NCBI GenBank assembly: GCA_964630925.1
Contig: CAZVZK010000002.1
Coordinates: forward strand, 62,001 to 126,000
Reading direction: 5' to 3'
Length of the DNA stretch: 64,000 nt
DNA from: RGDT01 sp964630925
GTDB taxonomy: Bacteria; Planctomycetota; Planctomycetia; Gemmatales; Gemmataceae
Shown here: positions 25,404 to 34,838 of the stretch, piece by piece
How positions within the stretch are numbered: position 1 is the first letter of the stretch
Layout: each line of letters begins with the position of its first letter
Notes under the pieces: model-generated
Databases searched by the model: none
Told to the model about the DNA's origin: nothing
The model's input: only the letters and a program-made list of their open reading frames with translations
Program-made: the position numbers and the translations under genes

Positions 25404-26981
25404 TCAGGCGGCGAGCAGGGACATGCGGGCCAGCCGCTCCAGGCAGACGTCCAGGCCGGGGGCCAGGGTCTCGCGGACGGTCAGCGGGTCGCTGACCTCC
25501 TCGCCCCCACGCACCACGCTGATCCCGCCCGCCTTGGCGGCCGCGCACAGCCCGTCGAGGACGCCCTCGCGGGTGAGCGAGCCGTCCAGCAGCGCCAGCA
25601 CCCGCCGGTCCATGTCCTCCACACCCACCGTCTCGTGCCGCCGGTTCGTGACGTGCCGGCCCGCCGCCGCCTGTCGCCGGGCCAGCGCGTCCGCCGCCGG
25701 CCTGTCGCCGGCGGCCTTGACGAACGCGAACGCGTACGCCCGCAGCTCGATCATGTCCGCCGCCGCGAGGTGGCCGTTGAGGACGGCGGACGCCAGGGCG
25801 CGGGCGTCGGCCTCCCTGTCACCCTGCCCGCCGAGCCGCCGCCGCGCCTCCTCCACCAGCACCCCGAACGGGATCGACTGCGGCCAGACATCGCGCAGGC
25901 ACAGCATGGCCGCCTTCATCATCGGGTCGCCGCTGGCGAGCTTGACGCCGCCGGGCGTCATGAAGCCCACCTGCTCCGCCCCCAGCGGCACCGCCTCCGT
26001 GATCGGGGCGGCGCCCGAGGCGACGTGCAGCCCGCGCAGGGCCTCGGGCCGGAGGCTCCAATTCACCGGCGCGTCGGGGTGGCAGAGCAGCGTCTGGCGG
26101 AAGGTCCGGTTCCGCAGGAAGTCCATGTACTGCTCGGCCTGGATCTGGTCGGCCGCCAGGAACCGCAGCGCCTGACGCGGCCCCTCGCCCAGCCCGCCCT
26201 GGAACATCGTGCCGACACGCGCCTCGCCCAGGTAGCGCAGCCTGCTGGCCTCGGCGCGGGCGGCGAACTCGTGGAAGTAGACCGGCTGGTTCACCTCCTC
26301 CAAATGTTCGTGATACAGGTAGTGGTCGCCCGAGCGGCGGAGGCCCTCCACCTCCTGCCGCAGCAACGCCTCGAACGCGCCGCCCTGGCCCTGAGTCGAG
26401 TCCGTCATGAAGTCGAGCACGGCCCGCGCCTGCCGCACGCGCTCCGCCGGGTTGGTGAACTTGGCGCAGTGGTACAGCATCATGTCGCGGATCTGCTGGC
26501 GCATACGCCAGCCGGGGTAGGTGTTGTAGCTGACGTAGGCCACGCCGCGCGGCGCGAGGCGGGCGGCGATCACGTCGAGGATGCCCTTCTGCACCTCGTC
26601 CGTCACCCACGAATAGACGCCGTGGCAGATGATGTAGTCGAACTGGCCGTAACTCTCATCAACGTCGAGGATCGAGGCGTGGACGAGGCGGGCGTTGCCG
26701 AGGCCGACGGCGTCCAGCGTGGCCTGGCCATCGCCGATCTGGCGGGCGGAGAGGTCCACACCGACGCACTGCGTATCGGGGAACTGCATGGCGATGGGCA
26801 GGAGGTTGCCGCCGGAGGCGCAGCCCATTTCGAGGATGCGGGCCTTCGGGACGGGCGGCGGGCGCAGGCCGAACAGGGTGGCGACGGTTGCCAGGTGGTT
26901 GGGGTGCGAGAGGGGGAAGGAGTGGCTCTCGTAGGGCACCTCGTCGTAGGACGTCGAGAGGAGCGTGGACCGGGCGGACAT
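25404..26981 (-). CDS. SAM-dependent methyltransferase with regulatory domain
   Basis: A 525-aa protein. Residues about 45-180 form a class I methyltransferase with motif I ARILEMGCASGGNLLPIA (E51-G58) and later FDYIICHGVYSWV. Residues about 210-300 match the methyltransferase regulatory domain (PF10119 type), with LYHEHLEEVNQPVYFHEFA. A C-terminal region (about 350-525) may be an additional winged-helix-like or PKMT part. The substrate is unknown; family members methylate proteins, and many lie by capsule or lipid loci. AGGAGC before the ATG at 26981 fixes the start; an upstream ATG would add 13 residues. Confidence 0.82.
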   Translation of the reverse strand: MSARSTLLSTSYDEVPYESHSFPLSHPNHLATVATLFGLRPPPVPKARILEMGCASGGNLLPIAMQFPDTQCVGVDLSARQIGDGQATLDAVGLGNARLVHASILDVDESYGQFDYIICHGVYSWVTDEVQKGILDVIAARLAPRGVAYVSYNTYPGWRMRQQIRDMMLYHCAKFTNPAERVRQARAVLDFMTDSTQGQGGAFEALLRQEVEGLRRSGDHYLYHEHLEEVNQPVYFHEFAARAEASRLRYLGEARVGTMFQGGLGEGPRQALRFLAADQIQAEQYMDFLRNRTFRQTLLCHPDAPVNWSLRPEALRGLHVASGAAPITEAVPLGAEQVGFMTPGGVKLASGDPMMKAAMLCLRDVWPQSIPFGVLVEEARRRLGGQGDREADARALASAVLNGHLAAADMIELRAYAFAFVKAAGDRPAADALARRQAAAGRHVTNRRHETVGVEDMDRRVLALLDGSLTREGVLDGLCAAAKAGGISVVRGGEEVSDPLTVRETLAPGLDVCLERLARMSLLAA

Positions 26982-27423
26982 GGGGCTGCTCCTGGCGGTC
27001 GGGGGATAGGTTGGTGACAATGCGGACGATCACCGATAGAAGTGCGTCAGGCGATGCGGGAGGGCGCGGGCCGGGGCCGCCGCGTGACGGAATAGAACCG
27101 TTTGGTATCGGCGCGGGCGGATGACCGGCCGCCATCGTCGCCCACCGGCACGAAGGCCCGCGCCGTGGCAGTGCCCACAGCCGGACGGCTAACCGCCGTC
27201 CGGAGATGATGCCACGACATGCCTCGCTTCGGATCGCCCATACCTTCATCATACCAGCGGCGACGTGAAAGTGTACATGGTCAATCAGCGACTTTGATGG
27301 CATCTCCGCGACTTGCTGGGGTGGGGGTCTTGACCGTGGCTGTTGGCCCGGCTACCATCCCCTCAGCATCTCCGTTTCTCACCGCAGCACGGCGCGACCA
27401 TCCAACGTTCAGAGGATACGCCC
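26982..27423. other. Intergenic region between divergent genes
   Basis: About 440 bases separate the methyltransferase and WD40 genes. The only recognisable element is the + strand promoter at 27330-27358. A short stem gcggac..gtccgc-type pairing (gccgtccgg at 27194-27202) is the only other structure noted; no gene is credible. Confidence 0.5.
27330..27358 (+). promoter_or_regulatory. Promoter of the secreted WD40-like gene
   Basis: TTGACC (27330-27335), a 17-base spacer and TACCAT (27353-27358), 65 bases before the ATG at 27424. Confidence 0.65.
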
Positions 27424-28626
27424 ATGCGGAAAGCTCTCGCGGCGATCTTGGTGTCCTGCGTCGCAACAGGCCCCGGCCTGTGTCAGAAGGAGCCCTTCCC
27501 CAAGGATCCGCCCTCGTCCAGCGGCGGCGTGGACTACGCCGCCTTCTCCCCCGACAGCAAGTTACTCGCCACGTACACCCGTCCCAGCCGTGGCGAGGTG
27601 CAGAACGTCCTCATCCTCTGGGATCTGTCCAAGGCACAGACCGACAAGGGCGAGCGCAAGGGCGTCCTCTGGAAGGCTGAGCCATTCGAGTACGAGAAGA
27701 CCAAGTGGGGGACCAAGGATCCCCCGGCGTTCTACTCCCTGTCCTTTTCACCCGACGGCAAGCACGTCCTGGTGGCGGGCGGGAGCCACGGCAAGGAGAT
27801 GCTCCGCAAGTTCGCCACCCGCACCGGCAAACTCGTCGAGGAGCACCCTCTCCCGAAGCTCACCCGCGCCGCGTTCGCTGCGGGCGGGGCGGTGTTGGCG
27901 GGCGTTCAGGATTTCGCCGCCCGCTACTGGTCCACCGCAGAAGGCAAGCAGAGGGGCGAGGGGCACCCAGGACCCTTCAACGGCGATATCCGCCCTTCCC
28001 CAGACGGCACGCGCTTCCTGGCTTGGTCCTGGGATGGGGGCGTGACGGAGTACGAGTTCGCAGCGGGTAAGCCTTCGCGGAAAGTGGGCGCAGGCGTGGC
28101 CAGTGGGCGATTCCCGCCGGAGTACGTGCCCGGCCTGGACGCCGTCTTCGTTCGCGGCACCAAGGCGGATTGGCTGCTCATTGATACGAACACCGGCAAG
28201 GAGAGGAGCCTGCCCGGCCCGCTCCTCGCCGCCACCTGGCGACACCAATTCGTCTTCTCGCCCGACGGAAAGAGGGTCGTCTGGATCGTCGAGGACGGCG
28301 GCGCGACGGTACACGACGCTTCCAGCGGCAAGGAGCTCTACCGCCTGCCGCGTTCCTTCGTACTGGAGTGCAAGGACGGCGACAGGTTCAGCGGCATCCG
28401 CGGCGACGTGTGCTTTTCGCCCGACAGCAAACTCCTGGTTGTAACCGGTAAGTACTGGGGGACCGACGGCTCCGGCCGTGTCAGGCTGACCGGCGACCGG
28501 ACTGCGATCCTGACCTACGATGCGGCCAGCGGGAAGCCATTGCGGACCATCGCGTTCCCGCCGACCCCGCCCCCTCCCGCCCCACCCATCCCCGCACCAC
28601 TTCGTCTTCCCCGAGAACAACCCTGA
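27424..28626 (+). CDS. Secreted WD40-like propeller protein
   Basis: A 400-aa protein with a signal peptide (MRKALAAILVSCVATGPGLC; a Cys at its end could also be a lipobox) and propeller blades such as VDYAAFSPDSKLLATYTRP, FYSLSFSPDGKHVLVAGGSH and FVFSPDGKRVVWIVEDGG. The last 40 residues are Pro-rich and end abruptly (TIAFPPTPPPPAPPIPAPL), perhaps a frame-degraded tail. The start was placed at the signal peptide rather than the longer frame at 27343. Function unknown; another member of the propeller-rich exported set. Confidence 0.75.
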   Translation: MRKALAAILVSCVATGPGLCQKEPFPKDPPSSSGGVDYAAFSPDSKLLATYTRPSRGEVQNVLILWDLSKAQTDKGERKGVLWKAEPFEYEKTKWGTKDPPAFYSLSFSPDGKHVLVAGGSHGKEMLRKFATRTGKLVEEHPLPKLTRAAFAAGGAVLAGVQDFAARYWSTAEGKQRGEGHPGPFNGDIRPSPDGTRFLAWSWDGGVTEYEFAAGKPSRKVGAGVASGRFPPEYVPGLDAVFVRGTKADWLLIDTNTGKERSLPGPLLAATWRHQFVFSPDGKRVVWIVEDGGATVHDASSGKELYRLPRSFVLECKDGDRFSGIRGDVCFSPDSKLLVVTGKYWGTDGSGRVRLTGDRTAILTYDAASGKPLRTIAFPPTPPPPAPPIPAPLRLPREQP

Positions 28627-28709
28627 AGTCCGGGGCGAGCCGAAGAGTTAATGTGCGCGTCGGCGACTACGGACGTGGACGTTCTGATCCGGAATGAGAA
28701 GCCGACAAC

Positions 28710-31700
28710 ATGCAACCTGCGCCTGCGAAGCTGTGGTTGGAGATACTGGAGCCGCGATGCGTTCTGGCCCCGTGGGTGTCCATCGGTCCTGGCGCGCTGT
28801 CAGACGGCGGGGGTGAGCTCACCGGACAGGGCGTCGGACCCTACTCCGGCCGCGTTGTCTCGCTGGCGTACTCCCCCGAGATCGACGCGGACGGAGCGAA
28901 GACACCGGCCCTCTTCGCCGGCATGGCGGGCGGCGGCGGTTGGCGCACCCTCAACGTCAACGCCTCCAAGGCGGCCGACCCCATCTGGGTGCCCCTTACC
29001 GACAAGGTCGCACCCAAGGCCGATGGCACGGGGCGTGGCGTCCTCAACATGGGCTCCATCGCCCTCGACCCCATTGACTCGCGTCACCTCGTGATGGGCA
29101 CCGGCGAGTACAACTCGTCCGAAGCCGGTCGCGGCGGCGGTTTCCTGAACCTCACCAAGGGCGGGGATGTCGTCACTCGCCTGGAGCCCGAGGGGAAGCC
29201 CCCGTTCGCCGACGAGTACCGCACCCACCGGGTTCTCATCGACCCCTCCAACACCAGTCGAATGCTCGCCTCGGTGAGTTGGGAGACGGGTGATCCCAAT
29301 AAGTATTCCGCGAAGGATAATCGGTACGCGAAGGACAACGACGGCCTCTACAAGAGCGTGGACAGCGGCAAGACGTGGACCCAGATCGACGCGAAAGGCT
29401 CCATCGGGAAGAGATTCGTCGTCACTGACCTGGAACACACGTGGGATGCCGACGGCAAGGTGACGTGGTTCGCCGGCGTCCGCCACATGGACAATCAGGA
29501 CATGGGTGGACTCTGGACGAGTCCGGACGGCGACACGTGGACCGCCATCTCGCCCAACGGCCCCGATGGCAAGGCTCTGTTCCAGAACAACGACGTCGCC
29601 CGCATCTCCCTGGCGGCCAACCACGACAAGGGCAAGCAGAGCATCTACGCCAGCGTGGCCAAGTTCGGCGGCACGCTCCTTGGTGTCTTCGCCTCGCACG
29701 ATAACGGCAAGACATGGGTCAACACCAACGCCCCCGACTTCGTCGGCAAGAACGGGTGGTACGACATGACCATCGGCCTCTCCCCCAACGGGAGGGTCTA
29801 CCTCGGCGGCCTCAACGACCTGAATAACAATGTTCACGGCGTCTGGGAGTCGAACACCGACGCGACCGCCTGGCGTTCCATCACCGTGGACGAGAACGGC
29901 GTCGTCCCACATACCGACCACCACGCCTGGGCCTTCTCCCCCCAAGGCAAGGCGTTCGCAGGCACCGACGGCGGCGTCTACCGCTACGACCCCGCGCCGT
30001 TCGACCATTACATGACCGCGAATCTGCCGGGGACGCCCGCTGCCGTCGCCGCCTTCGACTTCGACGGCAAGAACGGCGCCGACTTCGTCACGGCCAGTGG
30101 CAACTCCGTCTTCGTCCACCTCAACAAGGGCACCGGCCATTTCAACGCCCCGTCCGAATTCCTCATGGGCGACGGCGGGCCTTCGGCCCTTCTCCTCGGC
30201 AACTTCAACCCGAACACGGACGCCACCACCGACCTCGCCATCCTCAACCCCGCGTCCGGATGGGTCAGCGTCCTCCCGAGCAAGGGCGACGGCACCTTCG
30301 CCGCCGGCGTCTGGAGTGACAAATTGGGCAAGGCGAGTCTCGGCGCGACAATCGACGCCGATGGCAAGAACGGCGACGACCTCATCGTCTTGGACAAGAC
30401 CGCCCACCGCGTGTCCCTCCTCCTCAACGACGGCACGGGCAAGTTCTCCGAGGGGTGGTTCTACATCATCCCCGACGCCGGCTCCTCCCCGAACGCCTTG
30501 GCGGCCGCCGACTTCGACGGCGACGGCTGGGCCGACGTCGTCGTCTCGGACGGCGGCGCCAGCCGCGTCCACGTCTTCCTCAACAAGGCGGGTGCGGGCT
30601 TCAACGCGCCCTCCACCCTCAACACCCCGGACGCCCCCGTCTCGCTCGTCACCGCCGACTTCAAGAACGACGGCATCCAGGACTTCGCCGTCGCACGCAA
30701 GACCGGCAAGGCCATCGACCTGTACATCAACGACGGCAAGGGCAACTTCACCGTCACGACGGTCGCCTTGGCCGAAGCGCCCTCGCGAATCCTCGCGACG
30801 GAGTTCGACGCCGACGGCTTCCCGGATCTCGTCGTCGGGTACGAGGGGCCGAGTTTCTTCCGGACGCTCCGCGGTAAGGCCGATGGCACGTTCGAGAAGT
30901 CGTTGTGGGACGTGACAGGCACCAGCCCCCTGCTCTTCGCGGCGGCCGACTTCGTGCCCGGCAGCGATAACCGCCCTGACCTCATCACCTTCAACGGCGG
31001 CGACAAGACGGCGTACGTGCGCCGATACAACGGGGTGATCAGCGCCGACGGCCGGGGCACCTGGACGAGTCTCAACTCCCCCGGCTTCACAGCCCTCACC
31101 CTCAACTCGGTGGCACCCAACCGCGACGACCAACTGGTCTGGCTGGAGGGCGCGCACGACAACAGCCTCGGGCGTACGGCCGATGGCGGCAAGAATTGGA
31201 GCCTCCCGACGTGGAACAACGGGGGCAAGAGCGAGGACCTGGGGGGCGACGGTGGCATGGTCCGTTTCGACCCGTCGAACGCCAGCCGGGCTTATGGGCT
31301 GGAGCAATACGGGAGACTCTGGCGTTCCGATGACGGCGGCAAGACGTTCGCCGACAAGTCCGTTCCGGGCAGGGGCACCACCGCCTTTTTCCCGTTCCAA
31401 TCCAAGTTCGCCATCGACCCGGCCGACTCGAAATGGCTCGTCCTCGGGGGGAACGACTACGTCTACATGACGAACGACAGGGCGGAGACTTGGAAGAAGA
31501 TCGGCCCGACCAAGAACGACGGCGCCGACCCCTACATCAGTAGCGCCGTGACCGCCGTCGGCATCTCCGCCAAGAACGACAGTTGGGCCTACGTCGGCTA
31601 CCAGAACGGCAGGCTCATTCGCACCGAGGACAGGGGCGGCTTCGCCGTCGTGGACACGGACAAGGGCGATTTCGCAAAGCACTGGAAGGCCGCTGACACC

Positions 31701-32891
31701 GTGGGCAGCCTGGACAAGGGCGGCAAGACCATCACGTCTCCGCCCTGGGGCGACGTGGCGGTCAAGGGCCTGGCACTCGACCCCGCGAACGAGAAGCGCG
31801 TCTACGTCATCGCCGACAACCCCGGCAAGAACCGCGTCCTGGCCTCCGTGGACGGCGGAGCCAAGTGGTTCGACATCGGCAAGCCGGACGACATCCTCCC
31901 GCTCACGAACAATTATCGGCCCCTGAGCATCGCCACGGAGACCCACGATTACGGCGGCAAGGCGACCCGTTTCGTCTACGTCGGCACCGACGCCGGCGTC
32001 TTCGTCGGCCGCGACACCGACCTGACCGGCAACGCCCCTGACTTCTTCTGGTCGAAGCTCGGCACCGGCCTGCCCGCCGTCCGCGTCACCGACCTCGTCA
32101 TCCAGGACTACGGCAAGAGCCGCGTCCTCGCCGCCGCCACCTACGGCCGCTCCGCCTGGAAGATCGACCTCCTCGACGCCACCGGCAAGCACCTCGCCGC
32201 CGCCACCATCGGCGGACGCGCCTGGGGTGACATCGACGGCAAGGGCGCCCGCGTCTCCTCCGAGCCCCTCCTCACCAACGTCGCCGTCGATCTGAAGAAC
32301 TCGTCCGGCGCGGTCATCGCCTCCACCCTCACCAACGACTACGGCTGGTATCAGTTCGACGAGGTCGCCGACGGCTCCTACTCCGTCCACTTCCACGCCC
32401 CGCCCGGCCACGCCTTCACCGCCCAGGATGCCACCTCCGACGACTCCGACAGCGACGCCGACGGCCTCGGCGACGCCCTCTTCACCGTCGCCGGGGCCGA
32501 CATCTGGGACCTCGACGCCGGCCTCGTCGCCCTGCCCGGCGTCGGCGGCTCCGTCGGCGGACGCGCCTGGGCCGACGCCGACGCCGACGGACGCCAGGAC
32601 CCCGGCGAGGCCGGCCTCGCCAACGTCCTCGTCCGCCTCATCAACGCCGCCACCGGCCAGGTCGTCGCCACGTGCCTCACCGACGCCTCGGGCAACTACC
32701 TGTTCGTCGGCGTGGCGCCGGGGGACTACCTCCTCCAGACCGTCCCGCCCGAGGGCCACACGCTTACGGCGAAGGACGCCGCGCCGGAGGCCGAGGACGG
32801 CGACTTCGACCCCCTCACCGCGTCCACCGACATCTTCACGCTGCTCACGGGCGGCTCCTACGACCTCGACGCCGGGTTGATCGACCTGTGA
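28710..32891 (+). CDS. LEPR-type surface protein with FG-GAP/BNR repeats and SdrD-like C-terminus
   Basis: A 1393-aa protein. The N-terminus (LWLEILEPRCVLA) is the LEPR motif of planctomycete surface proteins, which precedes a passenger that is mostly propeller: sortilin/BNR-like blades (SVDSGKTWTQIDAKGSIG) and FG-GAP motifs (AADFDGDGWADVVVSDGG, FDADGFPDLVVGYEG). The C-terminal 230 residues hold two SdrD-B-like repeats (GGRAWGDIDGKGARVSSEPL and GGRAWADADADGRQDPGEAG, each with a YGWYQFDEV/NYLFVGVAPGDYLLQ strand). No LPXTG or PEP-CTERM was seen. Probably exported and exposed at the surface; ligand unknown. Confidence 0.82.
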   Translation: MQPAPAKLWLEILEPRCVLAPWVSIGPGALSDGGGELTGQGVGPYSGRVVSLAYSPEIDADGAKTPALFAGMAGGGGWRTLNVNASKAADPIWVPLTDKVAPKADGTGRGVLNMGSIALDPIDSRHLVMGTGEYNSSEAGRGGGFLNLTKGGDVVTRLEPEGKPPFADEYRTHRVLIDPSNTSRMLASVSWETGDPNKYSAKDNRYAKDNDGLYKSVDSGKTWTQIDAKGSIGKRFVVTDLEHTWDADGKVTWFAGVRHMDNQDMGGLWTSPDGDTWTAISPNGPDGKALFQNNDVARISLAANHDKGKQSIYASVAKFGGTLLGVFASHDNGKTWVNTNAPDFVGKNGWYDMTIGLSPNGRVYLGGLNDLNNNVHGVWESNTDATAWRSITVDENGVVPHTDHHAWAFSPQGKAFAGTDGGVYRYDPAPFDHYMTANLPGTPAAVAAFDFDGKNGADFVTASGNSVFVHLNKGTGHFNAPSEFLMGDGGPSALLLGNFNPNTDATTDLAILNPASGWVSVLPSKGDGTFAAGVWSDKLGKASLGATIDADGKNGDDLIVLDKTAHRVSLLLNDGTGKFSEGWFYIIPDAGSSPNALAAADFDGDGWADVVVSDGGASRVHVFLNKAGAGFNAPSTLNTPDAPVSLVTADFKNDGIQDFAVARKTGKAIDLYINDGKGNFTVTTVALAEAPSRILATEFDADGFPDLVVGYEGPSFFRTLRGKADGTFEKSLWDVTGTSPLLFAAADFVPGSDNRPDLITFNGGDKTAYVRRYNGVISADGRGTWTSLNSPGFTALTLNSVAPNRDDQLVWLEGAHDNSLGRTADGGKNWSLPTWNNGGKSEDLGGDGGMVRFDPSNASRAYGLEQYGRLWRSDDGGKTFADKSVPGRGTTAFFPFQSKFAIDPADSKWLVLGGNDYVYMTNDRAETWKKIGPTKNDGADPYISSAVTAVGISAKNDSWAYVGYQNGRLIRTEDRGGFAVVDTDKGDFAKHWKAADTVGSLDKGGKTITSPPWGDVAVKGLALDPANEKRVYVIADNPGKNRVLASVDGGAKWFDIGKPDDILPLTNNYRPLSIATETHDYGGKATRFVYVGTDAGVFVGRDTDLTGNAPDFFWSKLGTGLPAVRVTDLVIQDYGKSRVLAAATYGRSAWKIDLLDATGKHLAAATIGGRAWGDIDGKGARVSSEPLLTNVAVDLKNSSGAVIASTLTNDYGWYQFDEVADGSYSVHFHAPPGHAFTAQDATSDDSDSDADGLGDALFTVAGADIWDLDAGLVALPGVGGSVGGRAWADADADGRQDPGEAGLANVLVRLINAATGQVVATCLTDASGNYLFVGVAPGDYLLQTVPPEGHTLTAKDAAPEAEDGDFDPLTASTDIFTLLTGGSYDLDAGLIDL

Positions 32892-32918
32892 GGTCCCCGC
32901 GCCCGGACGGCAGTGCGA

Positions 32919-33989
32919 ATGACGCTCGACCAACAGCTCGACGCCCTCCGCGCCCTGATGCAGCAGGACATCGGCGCACGCGGCCTGTCCGGCGAGATGT
33001 TCGCCGCCTGCGCCGGCGACCTGGCGGCGGCGTGCCGTGAGCTGGCCGGGGTAGCTACCCCACCCCCCAACCCCCTCCCCGGTATCGAGGTGGGGGGGCC
33101 TTCGGCCTCATCCCCCACGCCCCCCCGAGCGGAGAGGGGGGATCGCAAGGGCATCGCCTCAGCGGAGGGGGGCAGTACGCAACCCCAGGAGGCAGAACGA
33201 TTCAAGGGAGGCGTACACATCCCCGCCGGAGAGGCGATGCTCTTGCGGCCCCCCTCTCCGTTTCGGAGAGGGGGGGCTGGGGGGGGTGAGGTCGCCCCCG
33301 TCGGCATCGTCACCGGGTTCCACATCCCCTCCGCCGGCCGCTTCGAGACGGACGGCCCACCGGGCGCCGTCTTCCTCGCCCGCGCCCTGCACGCCTGCGG
33401 CATCCCTGCGGTGCTGATCTGCGACCGCGCCTGCGGCGACGCCCTCTCCGCCGGGCTGGATGAGTATCGCCTGACGGCCGACATCCTCGCCCTGCCGTGT
33501 GACCTCCCCGCCCGGCACCTAGTCGCCATCGAGCGTGTCGGCCCCGCCGCCGACGGGCGCTGCTACACGATGCGTGGCATCGACATCACTGAGAAGATGG
33601 CCGACGTCGAGCCGTACTTCCGCGGCGTGCGCAGCGTCGGCATCGGCGACGGCGGCAACGAGGTCGGCATGGGCAAGCTGCCGCCGGGGGTCATCGCCCG
33701 CAACATCCCCGGCGGCGCGAAGATCGCCTGCCGCGTGGCGACGGACCACCTCCTCGTCGCCGGCATCAGCAACTGGGGGGCGTGGGCCCTCGGGCTGGGC
33801 GTGTGCCTGGTGCGCGGCGTGACCCTGGACATCGACATCGAGCAGGAATATCGCGTCCTGGGGCGGATGATTCACGAGGGCCAGCTCGTGGACGGCGTGA
33901 CGGGCCGGGCGGAACACAGCGTCGATGGGGTGCCGTTCGGCCTGTACATCCAGCCGCTCATCGAGATGAAGAAGGTGGCCGACACATGA
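32919..33989 (+). CDS. D-glutamate cyclase-like protein (DUF4392) carrying an in-frame MITE
   Basis: A 356-aa protein. The catalytic-type domain is the DUF4392 family: VGIVTGFHIPSAGRFETDGP, FLARALHACGIPAVLICDRA and IGDGGNEVGMGKLPPGVI. Residues about 46-125 are encoded by a MITE-like insertion (33055-33292) between ACRELAG and VGIVTGF. Removing it leaves about 276 aa, the usual family length. Human DGLUCY combines this domain with DUF1445, which the next gene encodes, pointing to D-glutamate/5-oxo-D-proline metabolism. The ATG at 32919 has GGACGG at a good distance; a GTG two codons earlier is possible. Stop overlaps the next start (ATGA). Confidence 0.75.
   Translation: MTLDQQLDALRALMQQDIGARGLSGEMFAACAGDLAAACRELAGVATPPPNPLPGIEVGGPSASSPTPPRAERGDRKGIASAEGGSTQPQEAERFKGGVHIPAGEAMLLRPPSPFRRGGAGGGEVAPVGIVTGFHIPSAGRFETDGPPGAVFLARALHACGIPAVLICDRACGDALSAGLDEYRLTADILALPCDLPARHLVAIERVGPAADGRCYTMRGIDITEKMADVEPYFRGVRSVGIGDGGNEVGMGKLPPGVIARNIPGGAKIACRVATDHLLVAGISNWGAWALGLGVCLVRGVTLDIDIEQEYRVLGRMIHEGQLVDGVTGRAEHSVDGVPFGLYIQPLIEMKKVADT
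33055..33292. mobile_element. MITE-like repeat inserted in frame in the DUF4392 gene
   Basis: It shares, with gaps, most of its length with the repeat at 43978-44163: both contain gcatcgcct, cgtacac.tcccc.ccggagaggcgatgc, and ctctccg.ttcggagaggggg. Ends are inverted (left ccccaccccccaaccccc; right gctggggggggtgaggtc). The open frame is kept across it, and the translated product is Pro/Gly-rich. Confidence 0.75.
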
Positions 33990-34771
33990 CCGGAGCGGAC
34001 GTGCGCAGGCGGGCGCGGTCGGGCGAGCTGACCTCGCCGACGCCGGGGCTGGCGCCGGGGTACGTGCAGGCGAACCTCGCCTGCGTGCCGCGCGAGCTGG
34101 CGTTCGACTTCCTGCTTTTCTGCCTGCGCAACCCCAGGCCGTGCCCGCTGATCGCGGTGTGCGAGCCGGGGGACCCGGAGCCGCGTGCGGTGGCGCGCGG
34201 GGCGGACGTGCGGACGGACTGCCCGCGCTACCGCGTGTACCGGGACGGGGTGCAGGCCGACGAGCCGCCGGACCTGTCGGGTTGGTGGCGCGACGACCTG
34301 GCTTCCTTCCTGCTCGGCTGCTCGTTCACGTTCGAGGCGGCGCTGATGAAGGCGGGGCTGCCGCTGCGGCACATCGAGCAGGGCCGCAACGTGCCGATGT
34401 ACCGGACGAACATCGAGTGCGTGCCGGCGGGGCCGTTCCGCGGGCCGATGGTGGTGTCGATGCGGCCCATGACGCGCGATCAGGCGCATGAGGCGGCGGC
34501 GATCTGCCGCCGGTACCCGCTGGCGCACGGCGAGCCGATCAGGATCGGGGACGCGGCGTCGCTGGGGATCGCGGACGTGGGCAGGCCGGACTTCGGGGAC
34601 GCGGTGGAGGTGCGTGCGGGGGAGGTTCCGGTGTTCTGGGCGTGCGGGGTGACGCCGCAGGCGGTGGCGATGAGGGCGGGGCCGCCGCTGCTGCTGACGC
34701 ACAGCCCCGGCCACATGTTCGTGACGGACCTGCGCGACGGCGACCTGGAGGGGCGTGCGTCGTTGATGTGA
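33986..34771 (+). CDS. DUF1445 D-glutamate cyclase / putative hydro-lyase
   Basis: A 261-aa protein of the PF07286 family (UPF0317/YcsI). Diagnostic stretches are GYVQANLACVPRELAFDFLLF near the N-terminus, FLLGCSFTFEAALMKAGLP and HIEQGRNVPMYRTNIEC, and the C-terminal CGVTPQAVAMRAGPPLLLTHSPGHMFVTD-like segment. In DGLUCY this domain and DUF4392 are one chain; here they are two overlapping genes (ATGA at 33986-33989). The activity proposed for the pair is conversion of D-glutamate to 5-oxo-D-proline, from the eukaryotic homologue. Length is near the family norm. Confidence 0.85.
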   Translation: MTGADVRRRARSGELTSPTPGLAPGYVQANLACVPRELAFDFLLFCLRNPRPCPLIAVCEPGDPEPRAVARGADVRTDCPRYRVYRDGVQADEPPDLSGWWRDDLASFLLGCSFTFEAALMKAGLPLRHIEQGRNVPMYRTNIECVPAGPFRGPMVVSMRPMTRDQAHEAAAICRRYPLAHGEPIRIGDAASLGIADVGRPDFGDAVEVRAGEVPVFWACGVTPQAVAMRAGPPLLLTHSPGHMFVTDLRDGDLEGRASLM

Positions 34772-34785
34772 GGGGTGAAAAGCGG

Positions 34786-34818
34786 CAGGGGCCGCCCGCT
34801 CGTGCGGACGGCCCCTTG
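34786..34818. terminator. Shared terminator hairpin between convergent genes
   Basis: The stem ca-ggggccg (34786-34794) pairs with cggcccc-ttg (34809-34818), and the hairpin is followed by ttgctttgctc. It lies 15 bases after the DUF1445 stop and 21 bases before the stop of the minus-strand pilin gene, so it could serve both. Confidence 0.55.
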
Positions 34819-34838
34819 CTTTGCTCGGGAGGCGATGG

